Source: Cryptomeria japonica (Eukaryota > Streptophyta > Pinopsida > Cupressales > Cupressaceae). Taken from it: a stretch of 64,000 nucleotides of DNA. Made by a program: the position numbers and the translations under genes. The DNA is taken from assembly GCF_030272615.1 (NCBI RefSeq), contig NC_081408.1:406610889-406674888 (forward strand), written 5' to 3'. Shown here in pieces: positions 47,201 through 58,640 of this stretch. The first letter of the stretch is position 1. Every line of letters starts with the position of its first letter. The notes under the pieces are model-generated. The model worked only from the letters and a program-made list of their open reading frames with translations. It was not told the DNA's origin and did not search any database.

Positions 47201-48345
47201 ATAAAGGCTTCATCAAATTCAATGACACCATCAACAACAACAATATGAATGCTACAATAGGTGTACCTCCTATTTCTAAATTTTTCAAAAGAGAAAGACA
47301 ATTTACTCCTTTGAATGAATCTTTGCATAGCATCTTGTCTTATTTGTTACAAATAAATGTTATCAAACTTCCTGCAATAAAACCAGTTGACCCTTCTAAG
47401 GAAGACTCCCCTTACTTTGATAATAATTCTTTTTGTCAATTTCATCGTCAACTTGGTCATGATACTGAGAAATATTTTGCATTAAAAATTAAGATTCAAG
47501 ACCTAATTGATAATAATACTATATCTATAGCAGGTGTGAATGATAAGGGAAACAAATCAGTAGCTCCTCCTAATCAAAATCTAAAGATTTTCGTTGATCC
47601 TTTACCCTCTCATACCTCTTTCTCTCCTTTTGATCTCACTACAACAGCTCCAAATTTAGTGAATATGGTAGAGAAACAAGAAACACCTAAGGATCAATGC
47701 ATCACATTTGACCCTAGTGAGACCATTCGAGCACCCGATGACCCTTTATACATAGTTGCAAAAATCCAAGACAAACCTTGTCGTGGTGTGCTTATTGATC
47801 CCTCTTGCATGGTTAATGTCATCACCGAAGAATATCTTTATACATTACATTTGCATAAAGCAATGTATGATGATACTAATGTGGTCGTTAAATTACTTGA
47901 TGGATTTTCTTATCCTACTATTGGTTCTATCACACTCTCTATTGAGGTTCACACTAAATCTATAGATGTCAACTTTGTTATCATTCCTTCATCTAAACAA
48001 TTCTATGTGAAGTTAGGTTACCCTTGGCTATCTTCCATGAAGGCTATTGCCTCTCCAATCCATAAGTGCTTGAAATTTCCCCACAATGGAGAAATCATAA
48101 CCGTTAACCATAGCCTACTTAGACCAACCGAAAGAAGCCCAGGTGTTCCTATTGATTACTTTTGGCCTCAACAATTTCAATCTCTTCCAAAAAGAAGTGA
48201 TGCTCTCTTTCAATCTTATCAAAAATGGAAGAAAGATATGATCGTATCCTTAAGCCAACCTAGAACTCCAACATTTGATATCCCCACTATTCTTGAACAT
48301 GAAGTTCTTCCTCTAACAGATGGAACTAATCTTCCTCCTAAGTAA
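47201..48345 (+). pseudogene. pro: Element E protease-like segment
   Basis: A histidine/cysteine motif of Tat-type gags, FCQFHRQLGHDTEKY (near 47433; the last Cys is replaced by Tyr), is followed by a retropepsin-like domain: RGVLIDPSCMVNVIT (near 47785), VKLLDGFSYPTIGSITLSIEV and KLGYPWLSSMKAIASP. The active site reads D-P-S instead of D-(S/T)-G, so catalysis is doubtful. The open frame 46966-48345 is unbroken for 459 codons, the longest intact stretch in the window. It ends with TAA at 48343. Confidence 0.75.
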
Positions 48346-49164
48346 GATTCCCAACCTATTCCTATCGATGAAACTATTCCTTCTCCTAAGAAGAATAATA
48401 ATATCCCTCCTAAGGTTAGACCTGTACCTCCTCCTCATGATGGACCTAGTCTCCTTCCTACACCGAACATTTCTCCTTTATATGGTGCAGTTCCACCTCC
48501 TTGCTCTTATAGAGAGAAGAGACCTATCTCTCCTCTTGTCCAACCTAAAAAACCTCATCCTAAACCTCCAACTACCAAAAATGAGAATATTCCTCTTTCA
48601 AAAACTATTCCTCCTTCAACCAATCTCCCCCTTTCTTCTCATTCTTCTGCTAAGACTGGATAGAATCGTTGTATGAGAGATCGTCGATGAAAACATCATG
48701 CTAGAGCTTGTGAAGTTGTTTCTCAAACTATTCAATCTCCCAAAACACCACCAGTTGACATGATTCCATTTTCTCCTAAGCAAGATGTTGAACCTAAATC
48801 TCCATATCATAAGTTGCAAAAAACATGTGATGGTTTTACTTCTATTCATGTTAGAGCTCCTCTTTCTATAAATCTTGATGAAGAAATAGGTGAAAATATT
48901 ATTCATGATGGCAATACAACTCCTAATGCTTCTGATAGTGAATATGAATATGTTGATGTTGACAAACATTTATCTGCAGAATTTTCAAAAGCCTTAATCA
49001 TAGCTCCTCCAAATGAACAAAGTGACTTAGCACATGAGCATAGTCCTTGTTTGGATCTCGTGATAGCTCCATCTTCTTTTCTTGATGTTTCTCCTCTAGC
49101 GTGTTTCCCGCCTTCCCGAAATAATGATCAACAAGATCAAGAGGTGTATGTCGTGCTATACTAG
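48346..49164 (+). pseudogene. Element E proline-rich downstream region
   Basis: Repeats of proline-rich wording (IPPKVRPVPPPHDGP, PKKPHPKPPTT) pass into an open stretch 48760-49164 (MIPFSPKQDVEPKSPYHKL onward, acidic, no known domain). Frames are broken. It may be the remains of a C-terminal polyprotein part; no RT motif was found. Confidence 0.5.
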
Positions 49165-49922
49165 TTGCATTAGCACCGTAGATCCTCTACCTCTCTCTTT
49201 TCTCAATCTTTTGTGCCCATTCTTCTATGTGTATCCCTATTCTTCTATTTATTTGCCCTAGTGATGTCTACTTGAGGACGATGCAAAGCATTAAGATCTC
49301 TTTTTATCTCTTTCATGTTGAATCAAAAGACGCATGTGTTCCCTTTCTTCCAAGGTGTTTTCCTTTCTTTGCGGAATGAGGACTATTCTATGCATATATA
49401 CATGATATACATGAGTTATCATACAACATACTGACCCTGAGGACATCGAAACAACCTCATAGTTTGTGTTTTATGTTCATTGTCCTTAGGTTTATTCCTC
49501 GATTGGGGGATAAATCCTTGTGATAATGTGCTCACTCTCTTTCTCTCTTGGGTATATCCTACCTTAAATAAATTGCTCCTGATAAGGCATGCACGATCGC
49601 TTTAACGTGGGGGCATACACTTTGCTCATATTTTCCTTCTTGATAGTTTAAGTTACTTAGTGAACTTGGCCTTGCTTTGTAATTTTTGGTATCCTTACCT
49701 TTCATGACTCATAGTGAGGGGAACCTTACTACTTGCAGTCATGGTTCTCTCCCTCTTAATCTTCCCTTTTACTTTATCAATCGAAGTTGTAAGATCCTTA
49801 GTCCACTAGGGGCTTGGTGTATCTTACCTCCTTGACATGGTGAAAGTCTTTCAATCTTGTTTCCTTGTACTTTACCAGCAATATTAGCGTACGCTTATAC
49901 TCCCCCTAAAGTGGGGGCTAAA
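49165..49922 (+). other. Element E 3' untranslated region and polypurine tract
   Basis: 758 bases with no coding evidence. The end CCCCCTAAAGTGGGGGCTAAA forms a short hairpin and contains the purine tract directly before the LTR TG at 49923. Confidence 0.65.
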
Positions 49923-51184
49923 TGTAGCGTCATAAAATTGTGACCTTGCAATTTTTGACCACATTTGGGTCTTTGAATTGGAGGATGAATCCCTAAGCCT
50001 GATTGGATACCCAAGACATGCTCAAAACATTAGAAACTTGCATTTTTCACCACCCCACACTACCTTTTTGTCATTGCTTGTCCTAAATTAGGGTAGGATA
50101 GGGGTGTGGGACCCCTATCCCTGCCCTATTTTGGGCCTCCCTTGACCTAATCCTACATTGGGCTTGTCAATTGTGAGTGGGAAAAACCTTTCCTATGTCG
50201 GCCTAAGATGGAAAATCAGCTAAATACCCCTAATTGGCAAGTATATAAGGAGCATTTCCCCTCCTATTTGCATAAATTTGAAAGTGAAGTCCAAGAAAGC
50301 GACAATTAAGTTCAAGAAGTGAAATCAAGCATAACCGATCATAAGGTGAAATTTCAAAGTGACATTGTTATCAAGCATTCAAGCATTCAAACATCCTTTC
50401 AAGCATTGAGCATTTCAAGTCTCCTTTCAAGGCTAGGTGTTGTATTTAAGTCAAGGATTCAACCATTGAAGAGGAGATCCCTATCAACATTCAAGACATT
50501 CTATTCTACATATCCTTTCAATAAATTCTATCAACATTTCAATTGCATCCTCTCTTGAGGTGAACGTTACTTCAGACATTCCTTTCATGTACTTGCAAGT
50601 ATTTTTCATCATTTGAGTAATTCCAAACCAGGGTTTGACCTAAAGGCAAACTCCTAATACCAACAACATTTCCTCTCTTTTCTATGTGTAGGTTGTAGGT
50701 GTGTAGCTATAATTAGAGGCTTAGGCTTCATTTTCAAAGACGAAAAAACCCTTTTCGACGTGCAAATTTTTCGGAGGACCATGTACACTTTCAACCCAGT
50801 CCCGATAATTTTTGCTCAAATTTGCAAGGGAACTTCGTCTCGACATCTTACTGCTAATTTCAGGTGAACAGCTTCATCCTGAATCTCTATCTCAATATAT
50901 AATAATTTCTTTGTCATCTTTACACTTAGTCTCAATTCACTTAATTCAACTTGTTTATTTTAAAAGAGGGTTACTTTACTTTCCAAATTTATTGCAGACT
51001 CCCTACAATTCACTTTGCATTCAATCTCTTTCCATTGAGATTGGATCTAGTGAATTCAACCCCCTCTTTTAAATGTAATGTGTGTGAGAAGTTGAAGGGA
51101 ATCCCTTGTGAAACTTTCACTCCTCTTTTGAAGGGAGTAAAGCTTTTGACTTGATCTCCTCTCATCACTTTCTACCACATTACA
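49923..51184 (+). repeat. Element E 3' LTR
   Basis: 1,262 bp, TGTAGCGTCA to ACATTACA, matching 43327-44589. The large hairpin is at 50089-50128, TATATAAGG at 50242-50250 and a decayed GACCATGT/ACCCAGTC hairpin at 50777-50801. Confidence 0.93.
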
Positions 51185-51900
51185 CCTCCTAGAGTATCTT
51201 TAAGAGATAAGATCATGAAGTCAGTCGGGTATTCCCAAGTGTCCAAGATAACAAAAAGATCTTCTATAATACCATTTGGTTTAACAGTAGATCTATTAGC
51301 CAATTGAAGGATAGTAGGAGTTGGCCTTAGATTTGTGAGATGGAGATCCTACATAATATCCTTAGTAATGACATTAATAGCAACTCCTAGGTCAATGAGG
51401 GAAATTTGAATTGTTATACCATTAAGAGTCACACCTACCACGGGACTACCAAAATCAGAATACTTAGGCTCAACTACCTTTCCTAGCATGATATCTACTA
51501 GCTGACCCATTGCATGGACTGTTGTTGGATCTTTCTTTTTCTTGCCCAATTTCTTGAGGCATGCATCCCTTATTGCCTTACTATATATGGGTACATATTT
51601 AATATCCTGGAATAAGGGTATTTTTTCACAGACATGATTTAGTTGATCTAAGAAATAAAAGTTTGGTTCTATCTTAGGCTTTGTGGATACCAACCTTTGA
51701 TGAAATGGTGGTAGTGGATCTTTTTCTTGGATTGGCTGAAGAGTCTTTGACTGATTTCCTTTAAAAAGGGGGTCTTGTGAGGAAAAATTGGTATTTGTAT
51801 TCTCTCCTTCTTCCATAGGGAGCTCAGTGATAATAGGAGAAGTAGATGTTGGCAAGGTTGTTCCTGAACGCAAGTGTAAATCACTTATATTTACAACATA
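51185..51900 (-). pseudogene. pro: Element F protease region
   Basis: Minus strand: a linker (LRSGTTLPTSTSP), PPFHQRLVSTK, LPLFQDIKYVPIYSKAIRD-like spacer wording, then the protease SPVVGVTLNGITIQISLIDLG (D-L-G active site, about 51400, usual in Athila elements) and the continuation to DTLGG at the E insertion. An open stretch of 174 codons (51349-51873) survives. Confidence 0.78.
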
Positions 51901-53450
51901 TGTAGGATATGGGATAGAGTATGTGGAATAGGCATGCTGCTATTGTGGTCTATTATTAAGATTGGGTGCAGGATGAGTTGGTAATTGAGTAGGCTTGGGT
52001 GCATTGGTATTCACATTTGCATTTGTAGGAGGCATAATAGTCGGTTTACTAGGTGGTGCTTGTGGTTGCAGGTAACCAATTTTCTAATTGGACCATTGTT
52101 GTCCTCCTCTCCATTGCGATGGTTTCTGCCAGTTTCTTGGTGGGGGTTGCCAATGAGGAGGAGGATTAGGATTTTGATAATTTGGCCAAGTATTTTATTG
52201 GTAATTCCATGGTTTTTTTTCATAATGACCAAAGTCTATAGAGTATGAGGATTGCTATTTATTACTAGGTGCATAAGAGTTTGAATAAGGACCACTAAAA
52301 GATAGAGGATCTAGAGGCCTACCTTTTCTTGGGGCCCATGGCCTCCTTTGTGAAATGTAAAATATTTGTCCCTTGTCATCTTCAATTGGTCTAAATTTTT
52401 TTTTTCTATACTAGCTACTCTCTTGCATCTGCAATCTCTTTTATTTTGTCTGCAATGTGGACAAAATTCAGCCAACATTGCCTCAGCCTCATCATGTTTC
52501 TTCTTGGCTTGAAGTGTGTCCAATTGTATAACCATGTTGTTGATGATGTCTTGTTTGAATTCCTTCATAAAATGTGTTATTTCCATCCTTTAAACTCCTA
52601 AAGATAGCTTTCTTTATGTCAGGTGTGTAACCTCTAGTCTTCTTGTGAGCAGCTCTAGAATAGTTTTGACAAAGCTTCCTTATATCACCCCAGTCATCCT
52701 GGGTAATATCTCCTCCTCCCATAAGTTCTAATGCATCCATGCACTCATCATTAATTCCTTTTAAGAATACTAACTTCTAAGAGTCTTCACTCAATGCATT
52801 ATGCTTTTAAATTTATTGAAGTTGAACAAGAATCATTTAACAGTCTTCCAAACTCTCATCTTCCTTCTGTGACATCCTAAAAATGTCATCTCCACACATA
52901 TCATTGCCTTTACAATAGTCCTTATATTTTTCAGGGAATTGTATGAGCACCTAGATTCATAAACCATCTTAGAGAATATTCTTTCAATGTGGTAGGGAAC
53001 AAATTGAGCTTATGAGCAACTGTAGTGTAGTTATAGCTCTTGCATAGGATATCAAATTCAAACAGCAAGGTGTTTGGGTCCTCTATCAAAAAACCATAGA
53101 ATTTGGGAAGAGTTGAAGCAGGAATATTCTTGAGATTAGGAAGCTAATTATGGTCAAGGATAGGAAAATCAAAAGTGAGTTGAGCATTATTAGCTTTGGC
53201 AATCATATTTGCTTGATAGATAAAAAGAGGCCAAGGATTTTCAAGGGGTTGCTCAATTGGTGGTTCAATCAATCCCAAATCTCTAAAAAGGTTAGCATAA
53301 GTATTTATTTCATGTGCATCAAAAGGATCAAATTCTTGATCAACTGAGCGATTTTCAGGAAATTTTTGTGAGGAAGGAATCTCCCATAAGTATCCATTCT
53401 CCTTCTCATATGCATGCAGTTTTAACTCAATTCCAATATGCTCATTGAAG
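51901..53450 (-). pseudogene. gag: Element F gag
   Basis: Minus strand, starting about 53450: YEKENGYLWEIPSSQKFPEN, then the Athila-type gag core LKNIPASTLPKFYGFLIED, FEFDILCKSYNY and LKEYSLRWFMNLGAH (about 53120-53000), then EKYKDYCKGNDMCGDDIFRM (about 52910). A Cys-rich motif CPHCRQNKRDCRC (about 52450) precedes a glutamine/proline/asparagine-rich tail. It has many stops and frameshifts. It makes the particle in intact relatives. Confidence 0.75.
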
Positions 53451-53570
53451 ATTAATATAGTGATGTAATTTTTTCCTATCTAGTTCTACTTCTTGTCAAA
53501 ATAGAAAGTTCTACTTCTATAATACAACAAAAAATTCTCAAATTCCCAACAAACTCTTAGCTTGACACCA

Positions 53571-53588
53571 TCCTTGGCAATGACGCCA
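53571..53588 (-). other. Element F primer-binding site
   Basis: Minus strand TGGCGTCATTGCCAAGG resembles the Asp-tRNA-type site TGGCGCCGTTGCC common in Athila/Tat elements, with changes that look like C-to-T and G-to-A decay. It lies 7 bases from the LTR. Confidence 0.7.
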
Positions 53589-53595
53589 AAACTAT

Positions 53596-54841
53596 TGGTC
53601 TCTAATAATGGAGAAAAAATTGAGCATGACACCTCAACTCAAAGACATAATATATTTATTGAGTAGCTATCAGGTCCACTGTTAAAGCTCATTTATCTTA
53701 TCAACCTAGGGATGTATGACATGAAATGGGACATCACGGTTTGTGCACTAAGAGCTTCTTGATCCTAAAACAAAAATCAAGACAGGAAAATAATAGAAAG
53801 CAATCAAATCTAGAAGCCATCAACTAATTTTATATTAAGATAAATGCTGACAAAAATTACCCAAGAACAATAAAAGAAACACTTCATCTTTGCTTTGGCA
53901 GTAGGAACAGTCACAAAGCAGAGTTTTGTGGTTACGGGAGGAGTCAAGTATTGAACTATGTTATAAATATAATTGAAACCAACTAAAAACTAACAAATGG
54001 AATCCTTACCAAGTGGGCCCCCTTGGATTATTCTTCCAACAACTAAATCAAAAATCAGAAACTAAGTATTCAGAATTTCATTATGCACTCACACAGATAA
54101 CAAAGATAATATGAACTTGTTTCTTTATTTTTGATGCTCAACAAAAATTAAAAAATACATATCTTTCCCACTCCATCCTTTTCTAGGATAGGCTTATTGA
54201 ATTCACAGGAGATAAGAGATTTTCTTATTTAACTACTTCAGTCACTCCACTCCTAAAGATCGGGAGAATGGCTTTTATTGAAAACATGAAACCAAAGATC
54301 AAAAAAGTTGAAACAAAGTAGGACTCTTCTCATGGCGATCAATCTTCTTAACATATTTCTCCTATATTTGCTCCACCAACAAACATGGTGAGTGAATGAG
54401 AATATGACTACTCTTGGAGTAAATCAAAGAGACCTCAAATGTCATAGCATTTGGTTAACTATTTATAACAATATTGACTCCTTCCTGGACTATTGCTTCC
54501 AATCTCCTCATAGTTCTGCTGCAACTTGGCAACTGCATTCACTGCTTTCTTAACAACCTGAAACCATCCTTATAACAAATGAATTCAAGAGGTTAAGCAC
54601 TCAAAGATCTCTATTCATTCAAAATCACTTAAAACATAACATTTATCACCATTCATAATCAAAAACACATTCGTATAGCATTTGTGGCATTCATTCAAAA
54701 AGACATTAAGACATCAAAGGTTCACTTAAAATTATGGTCAAATACAAACATAAGGTGTATAATATCATGTCTTTTATAAATTATATAAAGGAGTTTCAAA
54801 CAAAATTAAGGCTCTAAATAAGATATAAAAAATGGGGCTCA
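53596..54841 (-). repeat. Element F 5' LTR (probable)
   Basis: About 1,246 bp, TGAGCCCCATTTTT to AGAGACCA on the minus strand. The bounds are set by the primer site and TG/CA ends only, because no second copy is in the window. No coding region is seen. Confidence 0.6.
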
Positions 54842-55744
54842 TCAGTTGTTATGAAGGAGCCCCCTTCATGTTGCCAAGGTACCCTAGTGAAAAGATTATA
54901 CTCATGGAGTTGAGTTGGAAGATCATAATTATTCATGGTTAGTAGTATAAGGAACACAAAGACAACTTCAAATTACCTCTATAGATTGGTTGTAACAAAG
55001 TGTCCACATCATACAAAGCCAAGCAAATGCAGATCGAGATGCAATGGGTCACCATGAAGAGATTCAAGAGGAGTCAATATTTCGATTATCATGGCATGAA
55101 GGACAAACTCAAGAAGAGTTAAACTCATGTGCAAATGATTGAGGATATCTAGGTTGAATGCAAAATAGACAAAGATGTGAGGAGATTAGACTATATTCGA
55201 CTCACACTAGAACAAATTGAGAATCCCTACTTGGTAGACATCCCTGACATAATGGAGGATGATGATGATGTGGTTGATCATAAATATGTGCAAGGTTAGA
55301 TTGTTGAGACTCCTCTTCCCAAGATCCAATGGCCTAAAAAAGAATCAAACTCTATTAGGGAAATATTTCAAAGTATTTTGGCAAATGCCAATATTTGGTT
55401 GCAAAAGAAAGGAATCAGACTAAAACCTTTCAAGACAAGATCCGAAGAAGACACTGTAGGACCTCTCAGGAAGAAATCTGAGTTCATGACCAAGAATAGA
55501 GAAGATACCTCTACCCAAAAAAGGGACCTAAGCTCAAGTTCATAGTACAGAAGGAGAAGAAAAAAGGTAAAGATGAAATATCTATTCAAGTATAGGAATG
55601 AGTTGATGTTCAAATTGTTGAACATGATGAGCAACAAGAACATGAAGAAGGCTTACAAAAGGAATATCTTTCACAACCTCCCACAGTCATAGGGAAAGTA
55701 TCTACTTCTGAGGTAGCTCCAGAGGTCTCAACTCCTCTTACTAC
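54842..55744 (+). pseudogene. Segment H, part 1: unrecognised decayed coding region
   Basis: From about 54980 an open frame with few stops reads KRFKRSQYFDYHGMKDKLKK, RRLDYIRLTLEQIENPYLVD, an Asp-rich patch, ETPLPKIQWPKKESNSIREI and QSILANANIWLQKKGIRLK. TAG at 55150 and 55297 fit CAG. A frameshift near 55520 leads into an acidic, Gln-rich and then Ser/Thr-rich tail (VSTSEVAPEVSTPL). It continues after G at 63256. I do not recognise the family; it may be an accessory ORF of another LTR element. Confidence 0.5.
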
Positions 55745-56712
55745 TGTAAGACCCTAAAAATGGTCATCTAAACCATGGGCCCCTAATCTTGACTACATCA
55801 CTAAGGTCTAAATCAATTTTGAGCACCTAATTAATTAATTCCTGAATCATCATTGTTGCATGGAAAATTAATCTCTTTAATTAAATATATCATCAAAATA
55901 TCTTTAATCAATTATCCTATTTATTTAATTAAATATCCTAGCATATTTAATTAATAAATCAATTTGTCATTGAATCATCAAAAAGGAATTAATTTGAAAA
56001 AAAGGAATTAATCATCACAAAGAAATTATTTTGAAAAAGAAATCAATTTGAGATAATTTGAAAAAGAAATTTCAAAAAAGGAGAAAAATTGAATAAAAGG
56101 GAATAAATCAAAGAAAACTTGCTTTAAGAAAGGAAAATGGAATAAATCAGTTTTTCTGAGTTTATCCTAATTTTACCTCAATCTTATTTCCTTCAAACCT
56201 GAAGAAAGTAGTTGATCACATAAAATCACCTAGATTGTGCTTCCTCTTGGAGAATCTTGACCGCTCATCAACAATCAATCTCGATCGTCGCTTTCTCTCT
56301 AGATTATCTATAAATTTAGGCTCTCATCTCTCAATCAAGTATTCTAGAGATTTTATTGCTATCATGTTGGTTTTTCTCTAGAGTAATTAAGAATATTGCA
56401 CATTGAGAATATTGCATCTTAGTTTATTGCATATTTTCTTAATCATGTTAGCTTAATTTGCTTAATCTTACATCCATCTAGCTTAAATTTCTTAATCTAG
56501 CATTCATATAGATTAAATCCTCCATCTTGGTGTAGTCTAGTCACTGGTATTGCTTAGATAAATCTAAGAGAAAATCTATACTCTCATCTTTTAGGAGGCA
56601 ATAGGTCAATTTGTTATGGTTTTCATTTATCTATTTTGATCAACTAACCATGCATGCAATGACTTATTGAGTGTTTGTGTTTCGGATAGAGATTCCAAAT
56701 TTCACACACACA
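55745..56712 (+). repeat. Element G 5' LTR
   Basis: 968 bp, TGTAAGACCC to CACACACA, matching 62331-63255. TATAAAT at 56309-56315 is a likely TATA box, present in both LTRs (62891-62897). Short AT-rich internal duplications lie near 55985-56050. Confidence 0.93.
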
Positions 56713-56716
56713 TTTT

Positions 56717-56731
56717 TGGCGCCCACCGTTC
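56717..56731 (+). other. Element G primer-binding site
   Basis: TGGCGCCCACCGTTC, four bases after the LTR. The TGGCGCC start is typical of Athila/Tat primer sites (Asp-type tRNA); the rest diverges from the common form. Confidence 0.75.
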
Positions 56732-56739
56732 AGTCGATT

Positions 56740-57912
56740 GAACCTACAAAACCAGTGAACATTAGAATAGAGGAAATTCAGCATATAATACATGTTGCTC
56801 AATCCCTATCAACATAAGAATTGAAAGAGTTTACTGATTTCTTCATAGAGAAAAATATCAACTTCGCATGGACATATTCTGATATGTCGGGTTTGGATCC
56901 TGACCTTATAAAGCATTATCTTTCTATTGCTCCTACAATCAAACCTATCAAACAAAAACTCTAAAAAATGCATCCTCATGTTGTATTGCTTGTTAAAGTT
57001 GAGCTAGAGAAATTACTCAAAGAAGGATTCATCCGAGCAATTGATTATGCTGAGTGTATATCCAACATTTTCCCTATTTCAAAACCTGATAAATGAATTT
57101 GCATCTGCATAGACTTCAAAGACTTAAACAAGGCATGTCCAAAAGATGATTTTCCACTACCTAAAATTGACATGATAGTAGACATGACTGTTGGTTATAA
57201 AATGTACTCTCTAATGGATGGCTTTTCCAACTACAACCAAATCAAAATCGCACCTAAAGATCAAGAGAAAACAGTGTTCACATGTGCCTGGGGAACTTTC
57301 TGCTGGAATGTCATGCCCTTTGGCTTAAAGAATGTAGATGCTACCTATCAAAGAGCTGTAACTACAATCTGTCATGACATGATGCACAAAAACATGGAAG
57401 ACTATGTCGATGATACCTTGGTCAAATATATGAAAATATTGACAGATCTCTCAGAATTGGGTCTAATCTTAGACAAAATGGAAAAGTTTAAACTCAGACT
57501 AAATCCTAAGAAATGTGCATTCAGAGTTACATCTGGAAAACTACTAGGATACATTGTTTCAGCAAAAGGGATTGAAGTTGATCCAGAAAAAGTTAAATAT
57601 ATAATGGAAATGCCACCTCCAAAGAATGTAAGTCAAATGAGAACTCTACAAGGGCGGATCCAATCAATAAGGCACTTCATTTCTCAGCTAGCAAATAAGG
57701 CTCGACCGTTCACGAAAGCATTATGGAAAGGAGTTACATACAATTGGGATGAAGAATGTGAACAACACCTAAAACAGATCAAGGAATATCTTTCCAATCC
57801 ACCCATTTTGATGCCACCGATTCAAGGCAAACCTTTGATTCTTTATATATCAGCTACTGACACATCACTAGGGGTACTTTTGGCTCAACAAGATGAGAAC
57901 AACAAGGAATGA
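56740..57912 (+). pseudogene. pol: Element G reverse transcriptase
   Basis: It begins with the RT-leading region (INFAWTYSDMSGLDPDLI), then PIKQKL-stop-KMHPHV, GFIRAIDYAECISNIFP and DFKDLNKACPKDDFPLPKID. The open stretch 57172-57912 holds MYSLMDGFSNYNQIKIAP, FCWNVMPFGLKNVDATYQRA, the catalytic EDYVDDTLVK (about 57400), LNPKKCAFRVTSGKLLGYIV and MRTLQGRIQSIRHFI. TGA 57910 replaces an arginine codon. The motifs are of the Tat branch. Confidence 0.87.
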
Positions 57913-58270
57913 GCTATATACTATATCAACAGGACGTTGGTGTCCTATAAGATGAATTACACTATCATTCAGAAATCTTGTTAGGCAGTGGTCTTCGCTT
58001 CACAAAAATTGATACATTACATGCTGGCACATTCTATCAAACTGGTTGCTAAGATTGATCATTTGAAATATCTTCTATGTAAAGAAACAGTCATAGGGAG
58101 ATTGGCTAAATAGATTATGATACTCATAGAATTTGACATTGAGTATGTAGAACGCAAAGCTATAAAAGGACAAGTCATTATGGATCAACTTGTTGGCACT
58201 CTGCTTGAAGATAATCAACCTCTGAACATAGAATTTCTAGATGAATTCATAATGCATCTTACTCAATGAT
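57913..58270 (+). pseudogene. pol: Element G first RNase H
   Basis: Continues after TGA 57910: AIYYINRTLVSYKMNYT, VVFASQKLIHYM and KYLLCKETVIGRLAK, then IEFDIEYVERKAIKGQ. The catalytic start ISATDTSLGVLLAQQ lies just upstream in the RT stretch. Stops include TAG near 57982 and 58111, and TGA 58267. Confidence 0.78.
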
Positions 58271-58640
58271 ATTCCGAGAAAATATTCTTTGACGGGTCTT
58301 TTTACTTAATAAGGTTCTAGTGCTGGGATCCTTTTTATCACTCCTCAGAGATACTCAATTCCAAAGATGTACAAGATCCTTTTTCCTTGTGCCTACAATA
58401 TTGTAGAATATAAAGATTTGGTGAATGGAATAAAACTAGCTATTGAATGGAAATTTGTTGAGCTATACATCTATGGTGACTCTCAGCTGATAATCAAACA
58501 AATCAATGATGTGTATCAAACTCGGGATGAAAAAATGATGCCCTATAAAAGAATGGTTGATGACTTTAATAAATATTGTTTTTGTTTCATTTCAGCAAAT
58601 TCCTAGATCAACAAACAGAGCGGTAGATGCTATGGCTACA
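58271..58640 (+). pseudogene. pol: Element G second RNase H (aRNH type)
   Basis: YSEKIFFDGSF opens the domain; a frameshift lies near 58315. Then SAGILFITPQRYSIPK, EYKDLVNGIKLAIEWKFVEL, YGDSQLIIKQINDVYQT and DEKMMPYKRMVDDF follow. A further RNase H between the first RNase H and integrase is a known mark of Tat elements. Catalytic acidic positions are visible in DGS, E(YKDL) and GDSQ. A frameshift near 58585 leads to integrase. Confidence 0.75.

Larger units (their letters stand above)
43327..51184 (+). mobile_element. Gypsy-type element E with gag and protease only
   Basis: 7,858 bp, LTRs of 1,263 and 1,262 bp, perfect cctcc duplication (43322-43326 and 51185-51189). The internal region carries a long leader, gag, a protease-like domain and a proline-rich tail, but no RT, RNase H or integrase. 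It is non-autonomous and was probably mobilised by a related gypsy element. It inserted into F in the opposite orientation. Confidence 0.9.
40055..54841 (-). mobile_element. Athila-like Ty3/gypsy element F, split by E (3' end disrupted)
   Basis: On the minus strand, from right to left: 5' LTR, Asp-tRNA-type primer site, gag, protease (then interrupted by E), RT, RNase H, integrase ending near 40090. The integrase end runs to the N insertion, so the rest of F continues at 6885 and leftward; its 3' LTR is not in the window. A gag block FEFDILCKSYNY and the protease motif D-L-G point to the Athila/Tat branch, Athila being the closer match. The copy is heavily decayed. Confidence 0.8.
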
